Shown in pieces: positions 12,900-20,043 of a stretch of DNA of 28,880 bases. The stretch's first letter is position 1; each line of letters begins with the position of its first letter. Source of the stretch: a virus; the IMG/VR virus record IMGVR_UViG_3300028920_000216, positions 1-28,880 of that record, one strand, 5' to 3'. Made by a program: the position numbers and the translations under genes. The notes under the pieces were generated by a model that was given only the letters and a program-made list of their open reading frames with translations, ran no database searches and was not told the DNA's origin.

Positions 12900-13004
12900 C
12901 CAATAGCGAACTGCCCCTGGGCACTTATGTCCTCTGAAGTGGATTAACTTTTTATCCTATTGAAGTGTATCACTTCATAAAGCGATAAATATGCCTACAT
13001 CATA

Positions 13005-13013
13005 ATTATACCA
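13005..13013 (-). promoter_or_regulatory. Leftward extended -10 promoter entering the array
   Basis: On the minus strand TGG-TATAAT (13013-13005) is a perfect -10 with TG extension. The -35 region is poor (GTTAAA at about 17 bp). Transcription would run leftward through all 20 hairpins. Confidence 0.55.
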
Positions 13014-13051
13014 GAAATAAGTTTATTTTTAACGTAAAACAAAATTTAGAC

Positions 13052-13079
13052 TTGACAATAACTGAGAGCACTATATAAT
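13052..13079 (+). promoter_or_regulatory. Promoter of the rightward virion operon
   Basis: TTGACA (13052-13057), 16 bp, TATAAT (13074-13079): both hexamers are perfect consensus. The start lies near 13086, about 33 bases before ATG 13119. Confidence 0.9.
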
Positions 13080-13118
13080 TGAATTAAATCTTATTCCTTA
13101 CCATGGGAGGAACTAAAT

Positions 13119-14084
13119 ATGCCAAACGTGAATCCCCAGTTATTTGGCGAGTGGGGTAAAACGGCTTCCACGTCATATCTTACGTCTGGCTCATCTCTTA
13201 ACTCGGAAATCGCTAAGATTGCAGTTGAGAATGATCTGAACCCAGCGCAAATAAAAAGGGTGTGTGAAAACGCCAACCTTACAACATACAAATCTTTATT
13301 CTTCAATTCAAGGGACAAAGCCCTTGATTTTGACATTGCCACTCCTGAGAAAGTAGCACAGGAAATCGGAGCCGTTGAGACAGAACCCACGAGCATGGAC
13401 TACCTCACTCAGCCAAACATTAAGAAAGAAGCCAACCTTAAGAAAGTCGAGAAGATCTTCGGGCAGATCCCTGAAGATGCTGATGACACTCAAGAGAAGG
13501 TTAAGGTTGCCTCGAAATTCAACAGGCAATTGTCTGCAGCCGAAAAGGAAATGAACAGTAGGCTGTATCTTGCAACAATGAAGAAAGAGGCATCTGAGAA
13601 AAGGCTTTACAATATAATGAAGCAGATGGTTATGGGTGGCCATGACTTCAAGAAACTTGCCGCAGTCGTTGTTGATCAGGCACCAAAGGTTGATCTAAGA
13701 GACACTATGGTAAGAGCTTATACAAAGATGAGAGACGAAGGAGTCCTCGGTGTTAGAGAGAAAGTAGCCGTGGAAATGCCGAATGATATTATCCAGACCG
13801 CGATCGAAGCTGACCAGGCAAAGGCTAAAAAAAATGGGGCCCCAGAAACAGTAAACAGTAATCATCCCCTCGTACAAGAGGTTAATACTCTTCAGGAAAG
13901 CCTAATAAGCGAAGACAACACCAGAAAAGGTATTTGGCTGTTAAAGGATACGGCCAATGTTGTGAAGGGTAAGATAGAAAATCTTAATTCCTCTGAGAAA
14001 AGGGATAAAGCCGTCAAGGAGATAACAGGAGAAGATGACTCCAAAACAGAAGCTTATGAAGTCTTTACTCACCAGCCAGGATGA
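13119..14084 (+). CDS. Virion-operon protein with LFGEWGKTA motif
   Basis: 321 residues starting MPNVNPQLFGEWGKTAS, after GGGAGGA. This is the first gene of the late operon. The N-terminal motif (hydrophobic-F-x-E-W-x-K-T-A) is related to short motifs in several other small proteins of this operon. The remainder is charged and largely helical (NDLNPAQIKRVCENANL and a long Lys/Glu-rich centre), with no enzyme motif. A minor virion or assembly protein is likely from position only. Confidence 0.6.
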   Translation: MPNVNPQLFGEWGKTASTSYLTSGSSLNSEIAKIAVENDLNPAQIKRVCENANLTTYKSLFFNSRDKALDFDIATPEKVAQEIGAVETEPTSMDYLTQPNIKKEANLKKVEKIFGQIPEDADDTQEKVKVASKFNRQLSAAEKEMNSRLYLATMKKEASEKRLYNIMKQMVMGGHDFKKLAAVVVDQAPKVDLRDTMVRAYTKMRDEGVLGVREKVAVEMPNDIIQTAIEADQAKAKKNGAPETVNSNHPLVQEVNTLQESLISEDNTRKGIWLLKDTANVVKGKIENLNSSEKRDKAVKEITGEDDSKTEAYEVFTHQPG

Positions 14085-14343
14085 GATAGAGAAGGACGCA
14101 GTCTTTGGTATGATTGGCAAGCTGATCGGTAAAGCTGGTGGTTATGGTGGAAAACTTTTAAATCCTCTTGGAAAGTCCGTAGGAAAGGCCGCCGTGGGTG
14201 CTGCGGCAGTTCCAGCAGCTCCATTGCTATGGATGGCTAAAAAGAAACCTTTGACAACCGCATTTTTAGGTCATGGAGCATACACCGCTGCAAAGGGTGC
14301 AAAGGCAACTGGAGGGACTTCAAAATTGAGGCGGATATATTAA
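14035..14343 (+). CDS. Small Gly/Ala-rich virion-operon protein
   Basis: 102 residues starting MTPKQKLMKSLLTSQDEIEK. It overlaps the end of the preceding gene by 50 bases. AGGAG lies only three bases before ATG 14035, so ATG 14056 is an alternative start. It carries DEIEKDA followed by a Gly/Ala-rich region with KKKPLTTAFLGHGAY, which recurs as KKHPLTTAAGGGIL in the 22459-23001 product. The hydrophobic small-residue segment could insert in a membrane. The function is unknown. Confidence 0.55.
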   Translation: MTPKQKLMKSLLTSQDEIEKDAVFGMIGKLIGKAGGYGGKLLNPLGKSVGKAAVGAAAVPAAPLLWMAKKKPLTTAFLGHGAYTAAKGAKATGGTSKLRRIY

Positions 14344-14363
14344 GATTTGAGGAGATACCTAAA

Positions 14364-15086
14364 ATGATTCCAGATGAATACAGGGAAAGGGTTGATGAAA
14401 TAAGATCTGACATCATGGAGAAGGTTGCTGAAGGTCCGTCAGAGCTTGTTAATTACATATCTTTCTCTCTTATTAACAATGGTTTCGACGAAAAAGATTG
14501 CGATGATTTTATAAAGAAGGCCTTTATTCTTTACAGCAACAGTGGAGCAGAGTCAAAAAAGGAAGGTAGTTTCAAGGAAATCTCTGAGGGAGCCAAGGTA
14601 GTACGAGGTGCTGTTGGTGGAACTGCAGGAACAATAAGGGATGTGAAAGATATAGCAACCGTACTTGCGCCATTCACTCCATTTGGTCGCCAGACTTTCG
14701 GACAGAAAATAACATCTGCAATTGGAAGGCATCTTCCTCTGGCAATTGGCTCTGCCGTGTTGGGTGCATTCGGGGCAAAGAAACTCCTCGAGAAGAGTAA
14801 AGAAAAGGCAATGTCATCTACAGCATTTGCTCAGATACTTGAAGAGAAGCCCGAACTCGCTAACGATCCGAATATAGAGAAGTATTATCAGACTATTACA
14901 AGATTTGCACCAGCTCTCGCATCAGATAAGCATATACTTGAGAGCGCATTAGAGCATGCACACGAATATGGTCGCCTTGATTATCCTATGATGAAAGAGT
15001 TGATCGAGATGCAGACAAAGATTGACCCGAGGCAGCCTTATTTTCAGACAGCAAAAACAGTTTCTTCTATTGGATCAGTTATTTAA
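14364..15086 (+). CDS. Virion-operon protein with glycine-zipper-like segment
   Basis: 240 residues starting MIPDEYRERVDEIRSDIMEK, after GAGGAG. Residues around 125-145 (PLAIGSAVLGAFGAKKLLEK) form a hydrophobic Gly/Ala-rich stretch resembling a glycine zipper. The rest is helical. It shares this architecture with several neighbours and may be a minor capsid or ejected protein, which is inference. Confidence 0.6.
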   Translation: MIPDEYRERVDEIRSDIMEKVAEGPSELVNYISFSLINNGFDEKDCDDFIKKAFILYSNSGAESKKEGSFKEISEGAKVVRGAVGGTAGTIRDVKDIATVLAPFTPFGRQTFGQKITSAIGRHLPLAIGSAVLGAFGAKKLLEKSKEKAMSSTAFAQILEEKPELANDPNIEKYYQTITRFAPALASDKHILESALEHAHEYGRLDYPMMKELIEMQTKIDPRQPYFQTAKTVSSIGSVI

Positions 15087-15088
15087 TT

Positions 15089-15538
15089 ATGGCCAAGCGC
15101 AAGAAGAAGTCAAATTGGGTATATTCAAGTGCTGGTGGAGCTTTAGGTTATGGTACAGGAGAATCTCTTGCGGAGTATTTGGCGAAGAGATCAAAAAAAT
15201 TTAAGAAATTAGGCCGCCTCGGTAGAATGCTCGGGGCAGCAGGAGGAACACTGTTGGGAACATTGATTGGCCAAGGCGTTGGAAAGCTCGCATCAGATCC
15301 CAGGGAAAGGCTTCTGCATAGTCTTGTTGAGTTTGACAAATCTGCAGGGCGGCCATCGGCAGGAATGACAAAAAGACAGAAGTCAAGCCTTGTACGTAAG
15401 GCCAGAGAAGGTAAGGATATTGGTAAACCTGGGAAAAACTTCAAAGCTGTTGCTGCAAAGGCTGCCAAGAGGTATGGTAGTGCAGAGGCTGGAAGGCGAG
15501 TGGCTGCAGCGGCCATGTGGAAAAACAGAGGTAAATAA
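15089..15538 (+). CDS. Basic Gly/Ala-rich virion-operon protein
   Basis: 149 residues starting MAKRKKKSNWVYSSAGGALG. Three parts: a glycine-zipper-like segment (GAAGGTLLGTLIGQGVGKLA), a motif VEFDKSAG near residue 92, and a very basic tail (KPGKNFKAVAAKAAKRYGS...AMWKNRGK) of a type common in phage proteins with unknown role. The tail suggests DNA contact. It starts three bases after the previous stop. Confidence 0.6.
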   Translation: MAKRKKKSNWVYSSAGGALGYGTGESLAEYLAKRSKKFKKLGRLGRMLGAAGGTLLGTLIGQGVGKLASDPRERLLHSLVEFDKSAGRPSAGMTKRQKSSLVRKAREGKDIGKPGKNFKAVAAKAAKRYGSAEAGRRVAAAAMWKNRGK

Positions 15539-15541
15539 CCT

Positions 15542-17245
15542 ATGTATAAAATAATAGAACCACAGCAATCTCTCATTGAAGCAGAACCGATCGTTTCCGT
15601 TATTGATCTTCACGAAGACTTTCTGACAAAACACGCTTCGGCTGATTCAGAGATCGCAAAGTATGCCAAGAGTCTGAAACCAAGGGAAGATGGTATCTAC
15701 CTTCATATCAATGCTTTAGGTGGTGAAAACTGGGGCAGTAATGCAAATGGAGATTATTTCGAGAGTGAAGTTCTTGCTCACGAATGCCCGATGGATGGCG
15801 AAACACCAAGAATGGAAGACTATGGCTTTAAAACTTTTGAGAAATATGCATATCCGTACAAACATCACGTCAACAAAGACCCAGAGAAATCAGTAGGAGA
15901 GCGCGTAAAGTTCGCATCATACAATCCGAAGGTTGATCGGGTTGAGTTGATAGTATTCGTAGACAGAAATAAGGATCCAGAGCTCTGCAAGAAAGCGGAG
16001 GTCGGAGAAGCCATACCTGTCAGCATGGGAACAAAAGTTCTTTATGACGTTTGTTCTATATGCGGAAATGCTGCAAAGAAAACGGTTGATTACTGCGAAC
16101 ATCTTAAATATGCGATGAACAAAACTCTCGGGGACGGCAGGAAAGTCTACGCTATGAATAAGTATCCCCGTTTCTTTGACATATCTTTTGTTCTCGTGCC
16201 TGCAGAAAAAGCTTCTTACGTTATGAATAAAGTCGCAAGCGCCAGAAGCTCTCAAATAGTTGTGCCTTCAGCATTTATAGCTGAGGCTTTGAAGATTGAA
16301 GAACCAAAGCGGGCTGAAGATAAGTCTGCTGAAATAAAGAAAGAAATACCGATTACCGAGGTGCAAACCGAACAGCCAGGAAGGGATGTTATAAAGTCTT
16401 TCTCGTCTCTCGTCCCCAAGGTCACATCTTTAGAACCCTCTCTTTCAGAGGGCACGATGGAGGAATTAGCTGATTTCCCGCTAAGCGACATTCTTTCTAC
16501 TGCCACAGGAATGGGTATGGTTCTTAAGCCTGGCGAGTTCACTCGAATCGTAGTCATAAAGGGTGCGAAGCCTGCTGAAAAGCCTGCTGAGCAGCCTGAG
16601 ATCTCGCCAGATGCCATTAACACAAAGGTGGCATCGATCCTTAAAGACTACGTAGTAGATAGGAGCTCGTTCAGACCAGCACTTCGTGCAAGACTGGTAA
16701 AGTTAGCGAACCAAGGTCCTGTAACAATAGATGAGACTCTCCAGCAGGACGTGGTTTCGAAAGGTCTGCCATCTGCCGCTGCTTTAACAGCATTGTACGA
16801 TATGTATAGGTCTAAGGTGAATAAGATGCCTGGCGGATACCTCACTCAAGCTCTCGAACGCAAGCCTTTGCTTGGTATTATACTCGGGGCGATCGCTGCT
16901 GCAGGACTTGGTTTAAGCCAGTCCCTGGAGAAAACTGCGAAGCTCGGACGTGCAGGTAAGGCCGCTGTGGTCGGGTCATTGGCATATCCATACTTTGTCA
17001 AGGCTCATAAGGAGCAAGAGTACTTTAAGAAAGGTAAACCGCCTGGAGACATAGGAAAGCTTTTTATCAAACATCCTGGATTGATTGGCTTAGCTTCCCT
17101 TTATCCTACGCTTAAAGTAATGCGTAAGTTTGCATCCGTATCTGATGTGGTCAGGCAAAACAAGGTTCTTACCTGGCCGTTGGTAGAGGATGCCCCTGTC
17201 GATATGGTTGACAGGGCAATTGTTAATGGTTTTGTGAATTTGTAA
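15542..17245 (+). CDS. Prohead maturation protease-like protein with long C-terminal extension
   Basis: 567 residues. Residues 1-235 match the layout of phage head-maturation proteases: KHHVNKDPEKSVGERVKFA (HH 108-109), SMGTKV (S161), a zinc-type site CSICGN...YCEHLK (C171, C174, C185, H187), then FFDISFVLVPAE. By family analogy His and Ser are candidate catalytic residues. The remaining about 330 residues include scaffold-like charged segments, a Gly/Ala-rich stretch (LLGIILGAIAAAGLGLSQSL) and EKTAKLG. A protease-scaffold fusion is the likeliest reading, with the protease processing capsid proteins during maturation. It lies upstream of the capsid genes as expected. Confidence 0.7.
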   Translation: MYKIIEPQQSLIEAEPIVSVIDLHEDFLTKHASADSEIAKYAKSLKPREDGIYLHINALGGENWGSNANGDYFESEVLAHECPMDGETPRMEDYGFKTFEKYAYPYKHHVNKDPEKSVGERVKFASYNPKVDRVELIVFVDRNKDPELCKKAEVGEAIPVSMGTKVLYDVCSICGNAAKKTVDYCEHLKYAMNKTLGDGRKVYAMNKYPRFFDISFVLVPAEKASYVMNKVASARSSQIVVPSAFIAEALKIEEPKRAEDKSAEIKKEIPITEVQTEQPGRDVIKSFSSLVPKVTSLEPSLSEGTMEELADFPLSDILSTATGMGMVLKPGEFTRIVVIKGAKPAEKPAEQPEISPDAINTKVASILKDYVVDRSSFRPALRARLVKLANQGPVTIDETLQQDVVSKGLPSAAALTALYDMYRSKVNKMPGGYLTQALERKPLLGIILGAIAAAGLGLSQSLEKTAKLGRAGKAAVVGSLAYPYFVKAHKEQEYFKKGKPPGDIGKLFIKHPGLIGLASLYPTLKVMRKFASVSDVVRQNKVLTWPLVEDAPVDMVDRAIVNGFVNL

Positions 17246-17256
17246 GGAGGCCAATA

Positions 17257-17889
17257 ATGGCTGGTAACACTATTGATGAAATTTTTGCTGCTCTTATCAA
17301 TGAAGGCGAAGAAGTTAAGACTGCTGGCGAAGAAGTAAAACCCGAAGAAGAGGCCAAGGTTGAAGGTGAGAAGAAGCCCGAAGCTGAAAAAGTTGCTGCT
17401 CTGGCAGAGATTCTTCCTGAAGAAGCCCTCAACGTTCTTCGCGAATACGTGAAAGAGGCAGAAGAGGAAGAGAAGAAGGCCGAACAGGTCAAAGAAGCTG
17501 AAGAAGCAATTGCTACAGGTCGTTTTATGGCTCGTGGTTTCGTTGCTGAACTCCAGAAACTCGGTGCCGACTATGGCGAACCCATGGAAGTTGCTGATTT
17601 CTCTGACAAGGCTGTCATTCAGGGTGCCGCTGATGTTCCGACACCTGCAACCAGCAATATTGTTCAGGATGGTTCCACTGCTCTGACCCAGGCAAAGAAA
17701 GAAGATGCTCAGAAGTCTCCTGTCAGCCCGACCGCACGTCAGGACGTGGTTAAGGCTGTGAAGAAGATTATCAGTGCTGCTGACGTAGCATCCAAGGGTC
17801 AGGATCCGCAGGAAGTTCCGAATAACCTGGGCGTTAAAGAAACCGCAACAAGTGGCAACAAATCAAGCCAGCCCAATAACGTTGCGTAA
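17257..17889 (+). CDS. Acidic scaffold-like virion protein
   Basis: 210 residues starting MAGNTIDEIFAALINEGEEV after AAGGAGG. The first 90 residues are strongly acidic and helical (Glu/Lys/Ala-rich). Then comes MARGFVAELQKLGADYGE and FSDKAVIQGA, and a polar C-terminus. The next gene repeats the same order (acidic part, MARSFLDEIEKEAG, YSEKAVIAS), so the two are paralogues. Composition and position suggest a scaffolding or internal head protein. Confidence 0.6.
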   Translation: MAGNTIDEIFAALINEGEEVKTAGEEVKPEEEAKVEGEKKPEAEKVAALAEILPEEALNVLREYVKEAEEEEKKAEQVKEAEEAIATGRFMARGFVAELQKLGADYGEPMEVADFSDKAVIQGAADVPTPATSNIVQDGSTALTQAKKEDAQKSPVSPTARQDVVKAVKKIISAADVASKGQDPQEVPNNLGVKETATSGNKSSQPNNVA

Positions 17890-17932
17890 TCAGGTTGACA
17901 AATTGTAATTTTTTTTAGTTAGGAGATTGATA

Positions 17933-18522
17933 ATGAGTCTCGCAGAACTTTATAACGAGATGTACAATTCCGAAGAGCCTGAGAAGGTTGCTGAAGAAAC
18001 AAAAGTAGCAGAAGCTGAAAAGCTTGCAAGTGTCATTGAAGACCTGAGCGACGAAGATGCAGAAAAGCTGGCAGAAGCATGTGACCTGCTTGACCATAAT
18101 GGTTATCAGTTCGAAGATGCTGAAACCAAGCTCGCTGCAGCTGCTGAGGTTGTTGATGGTGTTGAAAATGGAACCATCGAGATTGAAGAAGATGAAGATG
18201 ATTCCGAAAAAACCGCAGCAGAATTTGACGCTGCTGGCCGTATCATGGCTCGCTCATTTCTCGATGAAATCGAGAAGGAAGCTGGCGATCAAAAAAAAAT
18301 TACTCTGAAAAGGCCGTAATAGCCTCTAAGGGTGGTTCTGTCTTGAAGAAGGTCCTTTCTTTACTGAAACCTTCTGGAGTAAAGGCAGATGTTAAAGCCC
18401 TGCTTAAGACGCAGGGGTTAACTTCAGCTAAGGCCAAGAAAGAAGCCCTCAAACGGTTAGGCATTCGTGCTGGAATCGGTGCTGGTGGGGCAGCCACAGC
18501 TGGATATGTTGCAGGAAAATAA
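17933..18522 (+). CDS. Paralogue of 17257-17889, probably completed by -1 frameshift
   Basis: From ATG 17933 (AGGAG seven bases upstream) the zero frame stops at 18319 after 128 residues ending DQKKITLKRP. A -1 shift at the A run 18291-18299 (A-AAA-AAA, 18292-18298) continues to 18522, giving about 196 residues. The added part begins NYSEKAVIASKGGS, aligning with FSDKAVIQGA of the upstream paralogue. It ends in a Gly/Ala-rich tail (GIGAGGAATAGYVAGK) like that of the next gene. Purine-rich GAAGGAAG lies about 10 bases before the slip site, as in dnaX-type stimulators. A homopolymer sequencing error is the alternative. Confidence 0.7.
18291..18299 (+). other. Slippery A9 tract, candidate frameshift site
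   Basis: Nine consecutive A. In the zero frame the tract reads CAA-AAA-AAA-ATT, giving a perfect A-AAA-AAA heptamer for tandem -1 slippage or a substrate for polymerase slippage. It is used to explain the fusion 17933-18522. Confidence 0.6.
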
Positions 18523-18529
18523 ATATCTT

Positions 18530-18565
18530 CCCAGGTTGAAAAGCCTGGGGAGATTTCCAAATCTC
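18530..18565 (+). other. Tandem hairpins before the next gene
   Basis: CCCAGG (18530-18535) with CCTGGG (18544-18549), immediately followed by GAGATTT (18550-18556) with AAATCTC (18559-18565), ending just before AAGGAGG. There is no U tract, so this is not a standard terminator. It may influence translation of 18579-18836 or RNA processing. Confidence 0.5.
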
Positions 18566-18578
18566 AAGGAGGATTAAC

Positions 18579-18836
18579 ATGGCAGGCAAAGCACGTACAT
18601 TAGGTCGCGTCTTGAAGCTGGGATTACCAGCTCTTGGACTTGGTGCTGGTGGTGCTGCCGCTGGTTACTCCGTGGCTGAAGGAAAAGGAAAAGAAAAACT
18701 CAGAAACCTTGGAGCAAAAGCCACAAACGTAATCAAAGGTCAGCAGAGGCTTATTATGACTCTGGCCAGGCAGAATCAGGCCCTGGCAAGTGCCTACAGG
18801 AGACGGGTTGCTTCTAGCAAATCTGGAGGAAAATAA
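18579..18836 (+). CDS. Small Gly/Ala-rich protein
   Basis: 85 residues starting MAGKARTLGRVLKLGLPALG, after AAGGAGG. LGLGAGGAAAGYSVAEGKG is nearly the same as the frameshifted tail of the preceding gene (GIGAGGAATAGYVAGK). It could be a duplicated C-terminal domain now expressed alone. The basic C-terminus contains a long helix. Likely a minor virion component, function unknown. Confidence 0.6.
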   Translation: MAGKARTLGRVLKLGLPALGLGAGGAAAGYSVAEGKGKEKLRNLGAKATNVIKGQQRLIMTLARQNQALASAYRRRVASSKSGGK

Positions 18837-18837
18837 T

Positions 18838-19200
18838 ATGCCAACGATCGAGCAAATTTGCGATTCTATTCTTGAGGGAAAAACAATATCGGGAATAGAT
18901 GTCGAATTACATGAAAAGGCAGCGCAAGAAAAAAATAATCAAACACAGGACGAAATACCTGAATACGAGAGAATTGCTCGTGTTCTTGACGATATCAGCA
19001 ACTCCTCTGACGAAGATAAAGAGGTTGTTGAGGAAGAAGTGGAAGAAGAAACAAAAGCAGAAGAAGATGTCACTCCTCCTGCAAATGGCAGGATGGAAAA
19101 GATGGCAGTGGCAGCTACTATCCTGGATACATTGAGTGAACTTTCCGAAGATGGTAGCGCTGAAAAATGCTTCAAAGAATATTTTCAGGAGAGGGTTTAA
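18838..19200 (+). CDS. Acidic virion-operon protein
   Basis: 120 residues from ATG 18838 (MPTIEQICDSILEGKTISGI), fixed by GGAGG. The frame is open further upstream, inside the previous gene. It has a highly acidic central stretch (Glu/Asp-rich, residues 60-85), then GRMEKMAVAATILDTLSELS. The acidic-then-motif layout resembles the 17257 and 17933 products, so it may be a third, shortened member of that scaffold-like set. Confidence 0.6.
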   Translation: MPTIEQICDSILEGKTISGIDVELHEKAAQEKNNQTQDEIPEYERIARVLDDISNSSDEDKEVVEEEVEEETKAEEDVTPPANGRMEKMAVAATILDTLSELSEDGSAEKCFKEYFQERV

Positions 19201-19203
19201 CCA

Positions 19204-19560
19204 ATGGAAAAACAAGAAGCTATTAAACAGGCCGCTGTTAAGCTGAGAGATTTCGCGAGCAAGAATGAGGAGCTTACGAAAGAAAACGAAAAAATTGCAT
19301 CCGAAAAAGAAGCTGTCGTAAAAGAGTTGAAGGCGTACAAGACAGCATGTCAGCTTGTCTTAGATGGCGACCTCGACGTTGGTGAACTCACCGAAAAAGT
19401 AGCTTCTTTTATGGAAAAAAGCGAGGATGAAGTTCAGCGGGAACTTCAAAGATCTCAGCTTATAAATGGCGGGCTTGGCCAGGTTAAAATGGCCAGTGGA
19501 TCACCAGATGGCACTGGAGAGTCGGATCCATTAACGGATTTTCTTCATTCATTAGGTTAG
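19204..19560 (+). CDS. Coiled-coil protein
   Basis: 118 residues starting MEKQEAIKQAAVKLRDFASK. Residues 5-50 show heptad-like Lys/Glu/Ala repeats consistent with a coiled coil, and the rest is polar, ending DPLTDFLHSLG. AGGAGAGGG lies upstream and the gap to the previous stop is three bases. The place just ahead of the decoration/capsid genes suits a scaffold or assembly helper. Confidence 0.6.
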   Translation: MEKQEAIKQAAVKLRDFASKNEELTKENEKIASEKEAVVKELKAYKTACQLVLDGDLDVGELTEKVASFMEKSEDEVQRELQRSQLINGGLGQVKMASGSPDGTGESDPLTDFLHSLG

Positions 19561-19573
19561 GAGGATTTAGCTC

Positions 19574-20017
19574 ATGGCTAAAAAGATTTTTAATATTGAG
19601 ACTGGCTATGATATGGTCGGCAAGATGAACGTTGACCCTGCAGCGAGTAACACCATCAACACATGTATGTGGTTTACTCTGGATGCATCAGGTAACGCTA
19701 TTGTTGCTACCACAACTCATCGCCTCGTATACTTCTGTTCCGCTGGTATGGAACGTCCCGACGTGTACGATTCTGTTGTAAGTGGACCTACGGGTTCTAT
19801 TACTGGTTGTTATGGAAACTTCGTTCTCGAAGTAGATTCCAATGGTTATGACACTGGTGGCACGTATGCCCTCGACACAGCCCTCAAAATCGACAGCGGC
19901 AAGCTCGTTGACGGAACTGATGGGACTGATATTATTGTCGGTCGGGCCCTCGGCGCGGTGGCTGACGGGAAACTTCGTTGTCACATTAACTGCCCTGTGG
20001 TTGTGGCTGACATTTAA
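19574..20017 (+). CDS. Capsid decoration protein candidate
   Basis: 147 residues starting MAKKIFNIETGYDMVGKMNV. Beta-rich with many Gly, Thr, Asp and Val, ending GRALGAVADGKLRCHINCP. Small beta-barrel head-stabilising proteins encoded directly before the major capsid gene have this size and ending (a G-R-A-L...DG-x-L pattern). The start follows GGAGG. The assignment is by position and composition. Confidence 0.5.
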   Translation: MAKKIFNIETGYDMVGKMNVDPAASNTINTCMWFTLDASGNAIVATTTHRLVYFCSAGMERPDVYDSVVSGPTGSITGCYGNFVLEVDSNGYDTGGTYALDTALKIDSGKLVDGTDGTDIIVGRALGAVADGKLRCHINCPVVVADI

Positions 20018-20043
20018 TTTCTGATTTGTAAGGAGGGTTTACG

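Larger units (their letters stand above)
10235..12993. repeat. Array of 20 uniform 7-3-7 hairpins with fixed-distance motif
   Basis: Twenty 17-nt hairpins, each with a 7-bp stem, 3-nt loop and G-C closing pair, start at 10235, 10474, 10585, 10732, 10882, 11001, 11148, 11305, 11408, 11528, 11639, 11751, 11895, 12040, 12242, 12427, 12557, 12670, 12797 and 12961. Loops on the + strand are TAT (14), TTT (2), TTA, TAG, TAC and TAA, always T-W-N. Stem sequences differ freely while pairing is kept: 12 are perfect and 8 have one non-Watson-Crick pair. Exactly 5 nt after each stem a motif begins, CGATATCC in six copies (11170, 11327, 11430, 11550, 11661, 11773) and looser C-N-A-T forms elsewhere. Spacing is about 100-240 bases, mostly 105-165. 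No credible protein gene lies inside 9966-13050. Confidence 0.9.

Noticed and set aside
10235-12993. CRISPR array
   Set aside because: The repeated feature is a shape with varying sequence, spacing is irregular (about 100-240), and the intervening sequences are themselves structured. No cas genes are present.
9970-13004. tRNA cluster
   Set aside because: No T-arm with a paired GTTCGAxxC and no cloverleaf could be formed. GAGTTCGAGG at 10190 lacks the matching stem.
17890-17920. TTGACA followed by a T run before 17933 as an internal promoter or terminator
   Set aside because: No -10 at the right distance and no stable stem before the T run.
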